64,000 nucleotides of DNA. Origin: Xiphydria camelus. Taxonomy: Eukaryota > Arthropoda > Insecta > Hymenoptera > Xiphydriidae. The notes under the pieces are model-generated. The model ran no database searches. It was not told the DNA's origin and saw only the letters and a program-made list of their open reading frames with translations. How positions within the stretch are numbered: the stretch's first letter is position 1; each line of letters opens with the position of its first letter. The DNA is taken from positions 30,172,278 to 30,236,277 of the forward strand of contig OY783194.1 in NCBI GenBank assembly GCA_963678675.1, written 5' to 3'. Below are positions 11,911 through 24,307 of this stretch, in pieces. Both the position numbers and the translations under genes were made by a program.

Positions 11911-12365
11911 TAGTACCCAGCGGTCAGGGAACTCTGAAAAACCTGAAATTATCAGGGAAGTAAGTAAGGAAAATTAGAGAATTTTCTAGAATATTTCAAA
12001 AATACTCAAACTTCATAATTTTCGAAAGTACGAGTTTCCTATGAATCGGTTTTCTCTTTTTACCAGCAGTAAGAATATCAATTACTGATAGAAACAGTGT
12101 AAGTATAATACATGAAGTACTTGTGCCATGACTAAACGTATCTATATTTGAAAATATTGTACAGTTAAAATGTATAATAATTTCGAAAAATTATAAAATG
12201 ATAAATTTTGTTATACTTATTTCTCAGCTGGCATATCCATTATATGGATATTCGTTATAATCCATTCATTTGACGAAATGACGAATGCATTATAAAAATT
12301 TATTATTTTAGGTGGGAAATTCTGGAGGTCAGGGAATTTTCTTTTCACACTTCGTTTGACACCAT
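11911..12365. mobile_element. DNA-transposon-like element, family H
   Basis: About 455 bp starting near ACCCAGCGGTCAGGGAA and ending GTCAGGGAATTTT...GACACCAT. It matches 56808-57322 along its whole length in the same orientation, with shared blocks CCTATGAATCGGT/CCTGTGAATCGGT, AGTAAGAATATC, TTCATTTGACGRAATGAC and TTATTATTTTAG. The terminal GTCAGGGAA motif appears near both ends in opposite roles. The better-preserved copy at 56.8 kb has GGTGTC/GACACC termini. Superfamily is unknown (hAT-like is possible). Confidence 0.7.
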
Positions 12366-13370
12366 GAATCAAGCACGCGTTTATTAATTATTATAAATGA
12401 ACCATCCTCCCCGCTGTTCCTATACTGGCATTCCGCAATCGCAGAGCGTTCGACGACCCGGCTTGCGGAGCTTCAACGTTCGACGCTATACGCGCGGCAT
12501 TTATCCGCCCCATTGTACGACGAGTACGTAATTTCGACCAGTCGAGCCCGAGCGGCAGGGGGAGGAACGCGAGCTAATATCTCACGTGGTGCGCGCGCGC
12601 GTTCTCACAAAAGAAATTCCCCTCAAAATGGGTTAACGTCTTGTCGCTCCGTCGTCGAAGCGCGAAGAAAAAAAGCGACGGTGGAGAAAGAAAGGGAAGA
12701 GAGGGCGAGAGAGGCGACACGGGAGGACTCTCGAGTGGCCCGCCGCTAAGCGCGCTCGTGAACGGGGAACGTCGGTTTAATGACCACCATATTTCACCAA
12801 CAACGGATCAACCGCAAAACGTTTCCGAATGGCCGGCCTCTTCGATTCTGGGGATCGAAGGAGTTGCAGATGGCACGGAAGGTACGAGAAAGGAGGAAGG
12901 AGAAGGAGAGAGAGAGAGAGGCTCGCCGTAGCGCGCACTCCGCGAGAGAGTCTCCGCGAGCTCTCGAGATGGAAAGGAGAAATATACGGGCCCGCTTTGT
13001 GCATAAGTGGAGTGTGCGCGTAGAAGAGGTCTCGAAAAGACGAGTGCTTACTTCTGCATACCTGCATACTTCAGATTCGCGAAAGCACCTGTTGAGGCCG
13101 CCGGTTTCCAAGGTCCATTCCGCGAGCGCCCCTTCCCTCGCGTCTTGGCGGAAGGCCGTGGCTTCGCCGTGAATTCGATCGCGATCACGGATTGCATAAT
13201 TCTCATAGCAATATTTCTTTATTTCAGTCAGGTAAATGGCTCGCCTGTGTTGCTCTCTGCGGCCTTTTCTCGTTTTTCTCACTCTTCTCATTCCCTCTTC
13301 CTCTTGACGTGAAATTGAAAACTAAACGTAAATTTTTTCTTGAGAAAAAATTTAAGAAATCACGCCTGCA
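12366..13370. other. CpG-rich, purine-rich unique sequence
   Basis: Contains a strongly purine-biased segment (about 12660-12930, AAGAAAAAAAG and GAGAGAGAGAG runs). Up to five open frames overlap here (for example 165 codons on the minus strand at 12794-13291). The overlap and low-complexity translations argue against coding. Confidence 0.4.
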
Positions 13371-13609
13371 CGCCGAGAAAAATAATTCGGTCAATTTAAC
13401 CAAAATCCTGGAGATGATGACGAAACCATTTGGTGAAATATGGATCCTTCACCTGTTTGGTTAGACTGACCAATTTTTGGTTAGAATAATTAAACGTTGG
13501 GTTGGAATAACTAGATATTTGGTTCTAGTGAACAGTATTTTCGTTGGAATAACTGAACACGTCAAACTAGATGCGTTTTGTCATTTTAACCTAATTATTT
13601 TTCTCGGTG
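13371..13609. mobile_element. MITE, family E, complete copy (CA flanks)
   Basis: Left end CGCCGAGAAAAATAATT and right end AATTATTTTTCTCGGTG are near-perfect inverted repeats. CA flanks both sides (13369-13370 and 13610-13611). The interior carries repeated TTGGTTAGA/TTGGAATAACT blocks. It is 239 bp and in reverse orientation relative to the copies at 3395 and 49165. Confidence 0.85.
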
Positions 13610-14436
13610 CACTGCGCACCCTCTCCTAACACGTATTCCCCGCGACGTACAAGCCGCGTTATGGCGATACCAGTACGTCTAGCACGTCCCTCGCAGCACG
13701 CAGGCCCCTCGTGCACACGCGGTGCAGCCGTAGTACCTCTGGTACTCGGGGACCGGCGTTCGAAAGCATCAGGCCCCGCGCAAGAGCAAAACACTGATTA
13801 TTTATAATCGCATGGAGGCACCTGCCAAACGGCGTTCCCATGCGACTCGAAATAGTCCCGCGTGAAGGGTTACGCCGATAAAAAGGCGAGCATCGCGCGA
13901 GGCGTCACAAGGTGGTGCATGGCGCGTGGCTAAATATAGTCAGGGCACCCATAGCCGGTAAAAAGTTAAACCACCCTACGGAAATAGCACGGGAATATGT
14001 CTCCCACGATGACGATGTCTGCACCGGCGCACAGCGCCCCGAGAGGGATAAGTCTCCCCTTGCTTATACGCGCTTGTTCGATACGATTAATTTGAGGAGA
14101 GAGGGCGAGGGAGGGACTCCATTTATTTTATGCTCCGGGACGAACCCGAGAGGACGCGAGCGACGGCAAAGAGAGAGAGAGAGAGAGAGAGTGAGAGATA
14201 CGGTAAGAGAGGAGATCGTGGAATAGGTAGATATGGGGTACTCTCAGGGCTTACTGAAAGGGCTGAGACGGTCGTTTGTGCCGACGACTGCGTCGTTCGA
14301 TCTTGTCAACTATCGCTTCGTCGATTCGATGAGAATATCACTCGAGTCGACCGAGGGAGAGTCGATTAACGATATTTGGTTGATTGAACTGTTAATTTTG
14401 TCTCGTCCTGTGTCTAAAAATTATGAATTAAAGACA
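13610..14436. other. CpG-rich unique sequence, no gene seen
   Basis: Repeat-poor apart from the GA run described separately. Overlapping frames at 13591-13841 on both strands and at 13912-14226 are uninformative. Confidence 0.4.
14170..14191 (+). repeat. (GA)11 microsatellite
   Basis: Uninterrupted AG/GA dinucleotide run followed by a slightly degenerate GTGAGAGATA tail. Confidence 0.9.
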
Positions 14437-14895
14437 TCTTAAAGGAAATGTAAAGTAGGAGCGATTTCCTATCGAAGAAAATAATTTCCCTGTAAAAATT
14501 CATTGATATCTCGGTGTTTTTTTTGAGATTTCATCAATAAATTCTAGATTTTCAGAAACATCGCGAAGAAATCGGTACATCAGATAGGGTGGTCGGGAAT
14601 TCAATTCCAGAGATTTTGATTATTGCGAAAAATCGAAATATCTGGAACCGATCGCTCGGCTACTTTATCTTACATATTTTTTCACGTTGACATCCACATC
14701 TTAAAGGAAATATAAGATATCCGTGATTTCACGCACGAAACTTTTTTTTTCCTCAAAAAAGTCATTAATATCACGGCCTTCCATTGACATTTCTGCAATA
14801 AATCCATGATTTTCGGAATAAGCGCGAAAAAAAAAACACCTAATAGGATGGTCGACAATTCGATTCCAAAGATTATTTCGATTCTCGTGAAAACA
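14437..14895. repeat. Foldback array, family I (two units)
   Basis: A partial unit (about 14437-14640) is followed by a second unit (about 14636-14895). The diagnostic parts are an AAAGGAAATRTAA core, a TGAGATTTC core, the arm GATTTTCRGAA...CGCGAA, and the outer arm TGGTCGGGAATTCAATTCC / GAACCGATCGCTCGGC, which are inverted versions of each other. The same units occur at 17840-18658, 37393-38040 and 59050-59510. Each folds on itself through arms of roughly 70 bp. An open frame on the minus strand here (14682-14963) is an accident of the repeat. Confidence 0.75.
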
Positions 14896-16616
14896 ACAAA
14901 AGGAAAACCTATTACGAACGCAAGAACGGCACCGAGAAATCCCCTCTTCCTCATCGCCGTCAATAATATCGCATTATATGTCCAAATTGAGATGACAAAC
15001 GAACCACGCTCCCTTTAATTCACATACGCAGGTCATACTGCACCGTGATCTGTAAGAACGACGACGTATATGTATCTGTCCGGGCACCGAGAAAAAAAAC
15101 TCACCCCCGGATCTCCCTCGATACATAGATTTCATATCGAGGGTTGACCGGGCAGCGCGACGGCTCATTACCCGTTTCGCGGTGGACAGCTGAAGTGGTC
15201 ACCCCAGTGCAAACCCCGACGGCCGCGTCCAGGAAGCCATGTGTTGCTCTCATCCCCGCGGATACCCTCGTTCGACGACTTACCCCCTCTTTCTCTCTGC
15301 ATTATAAAACCATAAAGAGCGCGCGGTGTATACGCGTCCCGCGAGGCGATAGTCCGACGGCGGGGAGGCGGGTACCCCGTGGAACCCGGCACGGGGCCAT
15401 GTGTCCGCGGCACTTACAGTTTCTGAAAAATTGCCATAAAATCGACGTCCCGCCCCGCCGCTCGGCGTCGTTAACCGACGGGAGAAATTGGTCGGCTTTT
15501 TTCGTTCGGTGCATGGCTCGTATCAGCGCGGCCTGGCTATTTTTTTTTCCTTCCAGAGGGAAACCGATTCGACCCGGCGTACAGACAGCTTGGCGACTAG
15601 GGCTTATCGAGTGACACGCGGGAAGATAAGGCGCTGGCGCGGCGCGAGAGAGAACCGCTCTCGGAGAGAAGCGCCCGCGTGACGGAAGGCAGACCCGCGC
15701 GCGATCGTCTCCGCGGCTGTTTTCAGTCGACGCTGATTCCAACGGAAGCTTTGATCGACGCTCGCCGTATTCGGGTCGTTTGGCGCGCTCTGAGGTGGCC
15801 CCCGCGCGGCGAAGTGGCTCCGGGTTTCGTAAGAATCTTGACGTCGTTTAGCATCCACGCGCGCGTCGTCCCGTGATTCGTATGATATATACGAGCAGTC
15901 GCATTAGGAGGAAATTGCGCGGTGTATGCCTAGCCGTAGATACTTTTTTTTTTTTAGAAGCGCATTTCCGTTGATTACCCAATTATTTAATCTCCCGACC
16001 AGACGTAGGTACGTTCTTCCGTGGTTCCTTCCCGCAGCCGCGCACAGTTCCTACGCGATCGCGCGACGACCCTCGCATTCTCCTCACGTCTAAGTACACC
16101 CATCTTCCCCCATTAGTGAACATTTGTACCGTACAGTGGAAACCACGTCGCGGAACATTTCCGTCTCCAGCGTACGACGGGTATATACGGGAGTCGCGCG
16201 GAGAGACATTGTCCACCTAAACCGTGCCCCCTCCCCCTTCCCGCCCCCCTATCTACATATGTAGACCGCGCGAGAAAATTCGTATGTAGGCCCTTTCACA
16301 CGACGCTCTCTCGCATATCGAAGCCGAGCGGAGTAATTGGTCGTTTGTGACGCATCGTCGAATTCACCTCACGTACCCGTGTTCTCACGGACGTGCTCGT
16401 GAAAAAAAAAAAAAAGTGTCTTACACGTCGCCTTCGCTCCTTCTCCACTCACGGGCGTACATGCCATACCTCGCGTATAATACCGCCGTGTACAGGTATT
16501 TCCTGCTCCTACGGAGACGGAGAATCGAGTCCTCCTCGGTCCTCCCACCGCTGCCGCGCGCGCGCGAGCGTAACCCCCTCCGCGTGAATGGAATTAATAT
16601 CTAATTGTTCACGACA

Positions 16617-16635
16617 GCGCGCGCGCGCGCGCGCG
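16617..16635. repeat. (GC)9 run
   Basis: Alternating GC dinucleotides, potentially Z-DNA-forming. A similar run lies at 22115-22132. Confidence 0.9.
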
Positions 16636-17464
16636 ACATTTTTCGGCGTCTCAAAGCGGCGCTGCCGCGCGAAGAAAGGTAGCCTTAACTAACTATAGAC
16701 TTCTCGGACGACATAATCTCTATCCTAACATGCGAAGCGAGTGTGTTCTCCGCCGCTAAGTACACATTCAAGCGCACTCGAGCCCTCCGCGCAGCGCCCT
16801 CGTGCGTGGAAGTACGCGCGCACGCGGGGGAACCGCGCGCGCTCGTAGTTATGTGGGAGCGACGGGTGGAGGTGGCGCGAGGAGGTGGCGGAGGAGGAAC
16901 GACGAGGGGAGCGTGTACGCGAGCGCGCTCTGATCTTTATGAGTCACCGTCATTCAGATAAAAATACCGGGGTGCTTGTACAAACAGTTACCCTTCGAAT
17001 GTCTTTTAGAACGACGCGCGGCGCTCGCTTTCGGAGAAGTTCACACGACGCGCGCGCCCGTGACGAAACGGGAATATAATACCTCTTCGAGGTGTGTCTT
17101 ATCTGGGAATATCGAAGAGATGCGCCGCGCCGCACGGGGATGTTTCTTTCGGAACGTCCACGTATGCGTGTGTATTTTTTTCACGTCGACGTCCGCGGTT
17201 GCTGTGACGTGGGTACGTTGGAGCGCGAGGTGGATCTCTGGTGTCCTGGTCAATATTTATGAATCACTCGTCCGTTTCGTGATCGGGCGCCTTTGACGCT
17301 ACTGAGAAAATGCGCTGCGGCGATGTCGACGGACGTGTCTTATACGGTGGGCGACGTGTTTTAACGGCGGGGCAATGACTAATCGATTAACGCGCGTTAC
17401 TGTACTTGCCGCTGGAAGACGACGCGGTGGTGACGGGTCGATTATTTTATAACAGACTTCGCAG

Positions 17465-17590
17465 TGTATCCCCCTATTCTCCTTTATTCCCCTATTTTTT
17501 TGAGTTTTCCCGTTTCACCCTAAAACTCGCGATTTTCCCCCTTTCCCCCTATAATTCGATATTTTCCCTCTAAAACCACTCATCATTCAG
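17465..17590 (-). repeat. Degenerate polypyrimidine tract
   Basis: Repeated CCCCCTAT, TTCCCCTATT and TTTCCCCCTATAA words on the plus strand (purine-rich on the minus strand). The period is irregular, so this is a cryptic simple repeat rather than a clean tandem array. Confidence 0.5.
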
Positions 17591-17839
17591 TTTCTCAGTT
17601 GAATTTGTCCTTTCAACGTTTCGGATTACGTGAAATGGTTCAAAATGGTCAATTTTGTTTGGCTAAAATAATATAGGGGAGAGTTGCCTATATTGAACCG
17701 GTACCTAAATTGAACCTCCTGGCTATTTAAGTAAATGAGCATTTCCACGTCATCTATTAGTAGAAATTCAAATGTTAGTACTGGTCAGTATGCCTACAAA
17801 AAATACATAAGAGATTTGTATTTTTAACTCCCTTGAAAT

Positions 17840-18658
17840 TTTTTCAATCAAACTCTCGACCACCCTATTTGATGTATTTTTTCACGCTGCTTCCGAAAAT
17901 GGCAGATATATTGTGATGAAAGGAAATATATGAAATATCGGTGATTTCATGTACCAGAAAATTATCTTTTTCACGGAAAATCATCGATATTTCTGTCTTC
18001 CTTTGAGATATCCTCGATATATCTATAATTTTCGTAATCAGCGCGAAAAAATACATAAGGTAGGATGGTCGAGAATTCGATTCCAGAGATTTCGATTTTT
18101 GGCAAAATCTTAAGGCATTTACTCAACATTTTTTCAATTTTTCGCGAAAATTGAAATCTCTGAAATCGATCTCTCGACCACCCTATCCGATGTATTTTTT
18201 CACGCTGATTCCGAAAATCATGGTTATCAGGTCTATATATCAAAGGAAATGTGAGATATCAGCGATTTTATGTTCGGAAAACTTATTTTTTTCATAAGAG
18301 TCATGGATATATCAGTGTTCTTTTGAGATTTCCTCAGTATATTGATGATTTTCGTAATCAACGCGAAAAAATACACAAGACAGGATGATCGAGAGTTCGA
18401 TTCCAGAGATTTCGATTTTTGCCAAAATCTTAAGCGCTGATTCCAAAAATCATGCAATTGTTGATGAAATCTTAAAGGATCGCCGAGATATCGATGATTT
18501 CCCATGAAAAAAAAAGTTCTCGTACATAAAATCGTTAATATTTGATATTTCCTTTGAGATATAGTCAATATATAGTCAATATATAGGGTATATATGTTAA
18601 TAAGTGAATGATTTTTGGAATCAGCGCTTAAGATTTTGACAAAAATCGAAATCTCTGA
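17840..18658. repeat. Foldback array, family I (three units with shared arms)
   Basis: Unit 1 spans about 17840-18103, unit 2 about 18146-18420, unit 3 about 18404-18658. Units 1 and 2 open with CTCGACCACCCTAT...TTTTTTCACGCTG and close with the complementary arm CGCGAAAAAATACA...GGTCGAGAATTCGATTCC. Unit 3 uses the right arm of unit 2 (GATTTCGATTTTTGCC) as its own left arm and closes with CAAAAATCGAAATC near 18655. Each unit has a centre with AAAGGAAATRTGAGATATC and a TGAGATWTCCTC core. The units are non-coding, and minus-strand frames here (for example 17971-18243) are spurious. Confidence 0.8.
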
Positions 18659-18669
18659 TTTCCCTTATT

Positions 18670-21288
18670 TCTCTTGAAATAAAACAAATAAGGGCTGTGA
18701 AGACTGTTGTAAGCATCTCAGCTTAATCCACTTCTGAATATTTGGCAGAATATAATAACAATAATAAGACAAGAAATTTCTACGGCAAACCGAAATAAAT
18801 GCAACGCCAAGAAGAAAACAAAAAACGCGATAAATATATTTTTCCACTCGGTGAACCGCTTCGTTCGACGGTAGAGAAATAAATCGTGGTTTAAAAGGTG
18901 CTTCATTCCCATCACACGACACGACACCCCATCCGCGTCGAAGGGCCAAATCTTTGAAATTTGATTTCGAATCAATTGCAGGGGAAGGTTCGAAATGATA
19001 TTACGCAACACGCGCGTCGCCGTATACCCTCCGCCGAGTTCTCCCCTCTAATCGCCTCTGCGCTCTCTTATGTTTGCTAAATAATAACTCGATAAATAAC
19101 AGCCCTCTCCTGATCGAAGCGAATAAATAGGGAGCGCCGCGCGGGACGTCCCGCGCGTCTCTCGTAAAGCGTCCGCGGTGACGGGAGCGCGAGAGACGAG
19201 CCCCGTAGACGCGTCTCAGGTAGGCCCCATAAATATAGCGACAATGCCCGCGCGTTTGACGCTAAACGCTAATGATCGTTCGCTGCCGCCGGGCGAAGGA
19301 CGAGCCTCGAAAACGATAAACCGATACAAAGGCGTTGGAAAATCGGTGCAATTGAGCAGAACGGAAGCCCGAGCGTTTGAAATACTAGTTTCCGGTTGAC
19401 TAGCCGCGGCGCGGCGCTCCTCCGCGCGCGTACGGGCATCACGCGCACCCGTCGGCGTCGCGCTTTAATGATGGGAATGACGGTTCACGAGTCGCCGACG
19501 TGTTTGATTTATCTCCCGATTCGCGCGCGGGGCGCTCCTAACCGTAAACGCAGTCGAGTTTGGATTCCTTTTCACTGTTTGTTTTTTCTTTGTCATCTTC
19601 CTACCGCGACGAGACAGCGGCTACGCGGGGTAGAGACTTTCATTGTCGTCGGAGTTGTCGTCGCGAAACGCCCCTTCGAAATTAAATGCCGGAAGAGAGT
19701 TCGCTTCGCTTATCGGGGACAATGAGCCATCGACCCTTTCGATCGAGTGTCGCGCTCAATAAAAAGTGTCAGTTTATACGAGTCGATCGTTTGTAACGTA
19801 TGAGACACTAATTTGGAGGAGTTGCGATTGTGGTGGTAGGTGCTGATACATGCTGGGAAAATAATTTGGTCTTAATATTACAAAAATAGTCATCTTCCAG
19901 CTTAAATGCGGGGTAAACAATTTTGTCCAAATTTGTCGAATCTGCAATAACAGAAATTAATGTTAATATCGAATTTCTTCGATTAAATCGGTACACCCAT
20001 TTTTTTTGTATATTAAAATCAACGGATTGTTCGTGTTGATCCAACGTTTTTGGTGTTAAAATTAGCACAAGGAATGTTAAAATAACCGCAAAAAATATTC
20101 AAGTAACATAAATCATCAATTAACTTTAATGTATTATAGGTATATTACAAAAATGATGGATCATCTCCGACACAAAATTCCAACTACATACAAACATTCT
20201 TTTAAGTGGCATTCAATACATATTCATTCGATTCAACTAATGGATTTCATTTAAATACTAAAAATGTCTACGTTTTTATATAATTCATTCATCGGTATTT
20301 TTACCGAGTCATCGCAAACGAATCGACCGAAATATCAATACGAATATAAATACTCATATTATGTACCCGCACCGTGTACCCTTGTCACGCGAATGAAATA
20401 AAAAAGAAAATAGGTCGACGCAAAAAATAATCAACTTCTCGAGAGCCGTCAACCCGCCCTTCGAGCGTGTATACAGCGGCGTTGATACGAGAGCGCAGGG
20501 GTTACACCAATTCCGTGATACGGGCTAATAAAGTCGCACCCACTAATTTCTGACTGCCCCTCCGGAGTCCACCTCCCCGCGTCACGACGCGGAATATATA
20601 AGGGGTTGCGCGGCGCGCCGAAACCACCTACGGCGAAGGAAATACGCTTTTAGGCTCTCGCGCGGGCGTTTAGATTCCAATCTAATAAATACTTCCTTGC
20701 CGCTTTAGGGGTGAAAACTCAATGAGTTAACGTTTCCGGGGTGAGCCTTTTCTTTTGTCTCGTGTCACCTGTAGTGTCGCAGGGTAACGCTCGCGTGACC
20801 CGTATCGTAATTAATCCCTTTCTTAATTACCGAACCCGACCGACCTTACGAACGTGGCAGATGGTCCGCTAGTTATTTGTGGCTAATCATTAAATCGATG
20901 CACCGGAGATACATATGCGTGGTGCAAGGGACGACGACGACGACGACGACCGTGACTGCGGCGTTGGCTCGCGGGTGCTGTACGTATACGCTCTCGGGGC
21001 GATCGACTTTAACGGGGCTTCGACCTTGGCGGACCGCACCTATTAAATTGATAAAAATATATTTTTCCCGTTTCTTTCACGGTCGTCGCTAATACGTGCG
21101 TTTTATAGTGGCGAGCGGCGTTGACTCATATAACGCGTTGAAAGTAGCTTTTCCTTGGAAATGAGAGCTTTGTTAGATTTTCGAATTTTCTTTGTTCAGC
21201 GCTTTCTTCTGATTCGTTTTCGATATAATTGTTTTTTTCGACTCCTTCGTGAATTAAGATGATAAGTACCGAGAAATCCTCACCAATG
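18670..21288. other. Mixed unique sequence, AT-rich centre, no gene seen
   Basis: CpG-rich at 18880-19800 and again from 20440. The AT-rich section between them (about 19800-20400) contains an 86-codon minus-strand frame (19808-20068) with no recognised domain and no support as an exon. A (GAC)-type triplet run lies at about 20931-20950. Confidence 0.4.
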
Positions 21289-21534
21289 CACTCAGAGAAA
21301 AGGTCTAGTCGAATACGAACCCAATGGAAAAATGTATTTCAGATCGATAGGAATTTATTTACATCGAACACAAAAGTCTATTTGAATTTGACAAATGTTT
21401 TGCATACCCTTTTAATCGAGTACGAGCCTAGTTTCTCATGTATCTAATAATTGAAATAGACTTTTGTTCGATGTGAAGAAATTCACATTCACCTCAAAAA
21501 AGGTTCGTATTCAACGAGACCTTTTCTCTGGGTG
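21289..21534. mobile_element. MITE, family J (CACTCAGAG ends)
   Basis: Left end CACTCAGAGAAAAGGTCT and right end GACCTTTTCTCTGGGTG are inverted repeats. Inner arms TTTACATCGAACACAAAAGT and its complement near 21465 extend the hairpin to most of the 246 bp. Flanks are TG on the left and TA on the right. It is the only copy of this family in the window. Confidence 0.8.
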
Positions 21535-22845
21535 TAGGCCAATTCTGTAACTCGTTAAAGCTCTGACAGCAGCTTTCTCAAAGTACGAGAAAATACGCGC
21601 AACGATACCGAAATTTGTTATCAGAGTTTTACCGGCTTACATAATCGGCCCACTGGTCTTCTAAATCGCTCTAAAATCGAAATCCTCGATAAAATTAACG
21701 CAACTATAAACAACATCCGAAGCTCCTATCCAGACACTCGCGTTAGCATGTCATAACACCGACGTCGTAAGCCGACACGTGCACCTGCATTTCCACCATA
21801 TATCACGGTCAACCGAAACAACCGATTCGAGATAATAAAGTCGTAGCTACCAGAAAAGACCGCTCGCCTTTAACGGTCATATAGGAACATATAATGCGTC
21901 TCACCGCGCGAGAGGCCTGCCACGAAGAAACCGCGCGAGCGTGTCTCCCGCTCGACAATCAATAAACATCGCGCAACGGAAACCCCGCGCGCTCTCACGA
22001 TATATCTCCTCGACCTTTCCGCATATCGGACCAACCCTCGGCTATATGCACATCGCGGATCAGGTTGACGACCGTGGTTCACGCCCAGCGGTCAGTTGCA
22101 GCCCCGACACCCACCGCGCGCGCGCGCGCGCGATTCTCGACGCGTATAAAAAGCAGCCGCGGAGTCCCATAAAATAAAGAGCATTAAAACCGGTACTAAT
22201 GATAACCGGGTCGAGATTTATAACCAATCGGCGGATTGCGCTTTGCGATCGATCCGTTACGGAATCGATAGCGATAAACCCATTATTACAGTCGCGCGCT
22301 CTCAGCTGTTGTGTAGCGGTGGCGGCAGACCCGGTGCAGCTCGAGCAGACCCCACGGCGCTCTCTTATTTTATTATTCTCCTCCCGTTCTGGCCGCCGCA
22401 ACGTAGTAGCGCTACAGCGGGGTATCGCGGCGATGCACAGTGGCGCGCGCGGTGCGCGTAGGGCACACCCACGATATCTATAACTCACCGCGCGCCGCAA
22501 CCCGTTCCCTCAGTTTTGCAATCCGCGCGCTTGTCACTACCGTATACTTGTCTCGTTGCGGCGAGAGCGCGTGTATTTCCGACGATGAACACAGCGCCCG
22601 AGCGATTCTCGAGATCTGGGGTGTGCGCTCGCATTGACCATCTCTACGCCTCCCTCGTTGACCCTCCGATAAGTTATCTCCTTTGTACTTTGACTTGTAC
22701 TGCTCGCAGATGGTTTTCGCGATGATTTCAGCCAATCTTGTATGACTGTATGTCTTTAGAAAAATGGTACGACCCGGAAGAATAGCGAGGTGCAACGTAT
22801 GGGTGAACACAACACAACACAGTTAGGATAAAAGAAGAATAAATG
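21535..22845. other. CpG-rich unique sequence, no gene seen
   Basis: No dispersed repeat. Several arginine-rich frames overlap on both strands at 21870-22810. A CG run lies at 22115-22132. Confidence 0.4.
22115..22132. repeat. (CG)9 run
   Basis: Uninterrupted alternating CG dinucleotides. Confidence 0.9.
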
Positions 22846-23010
22846 TTCCAGTTTCCCTGCTCAACTTTAAACGCGATTATCTCGAAACACAGTAGAGATA
22901 CGGGACAAATCGAAAGTAGCTTTTTTATAGTATAAGCACAGATAAACATCTTTTGTTTAAACTTTTCTTCGATATCTACAATCGTTTTCGAGATAATCGA
23001 TTTTTAAGTT
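22846..23010. repeat. Dispersed foldback repeat, family D (reverse copy)
   Basis: Reverse-oriented match to 1961-2110. The arms are ACGCGATTATCTCGAAACAC on the left and TTTTCGAGATAATCGAT on the right. Similarity to the 1.9-kb copy includes the CTTTAAACGCG boundary and a CTTTTTTATAGTATA loop segment. Confidence 0.65.
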
Positions 23011-24307
23011 CCACTTCAACTGCAGAGCATTCCTTCTACTTTAACACTGCACAATAAAAGAGTGGTGTTGATTTTCAACACTTGGCGTTATTCAATCTTA
23101 TACCATTGTTATCTGACACCAAAAGTTGTCTACTTAGGTCCACACCGCAGAATTTGTTGCAGCGTATGTAAAGGGGAGGATTGCGCGCGTATAGGCATCC
23201 ACATCGCACATTCGAGAGCGCATAGTCGATCGAAATGACGGGTGGACATGTTCGTGCGTTTCGAGTTGCGTTTATATAGCCGCATATTGCAGGAAGGGTG
23301 AGCCTACACCATTCGTCATCCAGCGTACAGTCGCGCGTCGTCTCTCGGTCACGTCGCGGATCCATCGCGCGCGTCCCATCCCCCGCGGGGAGAGCGAGCG
23401 ACGGCGGTGGCGGTGGCGGCGATCAGTCCGAGTCCGTCGAGCGGAAATTGCGTTTTTGTACCCCCCTCCTGTCCCTCTCCCTCTCTCCTTTTAGACTCTC
23501 TCGCGCGCCGCCGTGTACGCGCGCGTGCACTTCCGGTCGAAATTGAAAAATATAAAAATGAGCCCGTGCCCCGGTCAAACGCTCGGGTGGAGGCGATCCT
23601 TTGTATTTGTCGCCGAGTGAAACAATACACACTTCGGGTATAAATATGTTCCGCGCATCACAATAACTGCCGCGGCGGGCGAAATTTTCGTCCGCGCCGA
23701 AGGGCGGACGAGCGCGTCGCGCGGGGGTCAAAAGATAAGCGTCGTCGCTCCGGATCCCCCTCGCTCGCTATAAAGCAGTCACGTGTCCCCATATATGAGG
23801 GTCCGTGAATAGTCTACGGTGTTTCGGAACAGAGATGGTCTCACGATGGGGTCCTGCATCCCCCTCGCGTGGCGTGACGCGCGATGGTGTGACCGGCAAC
23901 CACCGCTCATTAACGACTAATGCCGACCGGGTATACCTGGGTTATCTCATATTGTTCGAATAGCACCTCTCTTTCGCGGTGTAATTCCTCTTTTTTCTCT
24001 CTCTCTGATGGCGTTTCGAGATCCGTTAGATCTTCTTTGGTCGCGTGAGACTTTTTGTTATCTCTGGCTCGCTTTGGATTTATTTATCGATGTAATATAG
24101 TTTCTCTGTCGTGTCACTCTTTGTATGGAAGATCAGAGATTTTTGAGCATCGTATTCTTGCTGTCCGTGGTTTATTTACTGCTTAAAAATGAGAGGTATA
24201 ACTTTACTAAAATATAAAAGTTCACGCGTTATAAGAAATCATAAATTCGATTTATTTTCTCGTTTGCGTTGTCTGGAATTTTCTATTCCTTGAATTATTT
24301 AGAACCA
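23011..24307. other. CpG-rich unique sequence, no gene seen
   Basis: Contains a GGCGGTGGCGGTGGCGG run near 23403 and a TATAAATA motif near 23640, but nothing that assembles into a promoter plus coding exon. Overlapping frames at 23298-23731 are uninformative. Confidence 0.4.

Larger units (their letters stand above)
14896..17839. other. CpG-rich unique block, no gene seen
   Basis: Nearly 3 kb with only simple repeats (GC run at 16617, pyrimidine tract at 17460). Open frames up to 156 codons (15144-15614) overlap antisense frames of 146 codons. At about 17676 the sequence ATAGGGGAGAGTTGCC starts an AT-rich stretch that could be one end of another element, but I find no partner end. Confidence 0.4.

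Noticed and set aside
12794..13291. 165-codon minus-strand frame
   Set aside because: It overlaps four plus-strand frames and runs through a purine-rich simple-sequence tract, giving Arg/Ser/Leu repeats.
17676..17720. ATAGGGGAGAGTTGCC as a transposon end
   Set aside because: A single terminus with no inverted partner, so it is mentioned only in the gap description.
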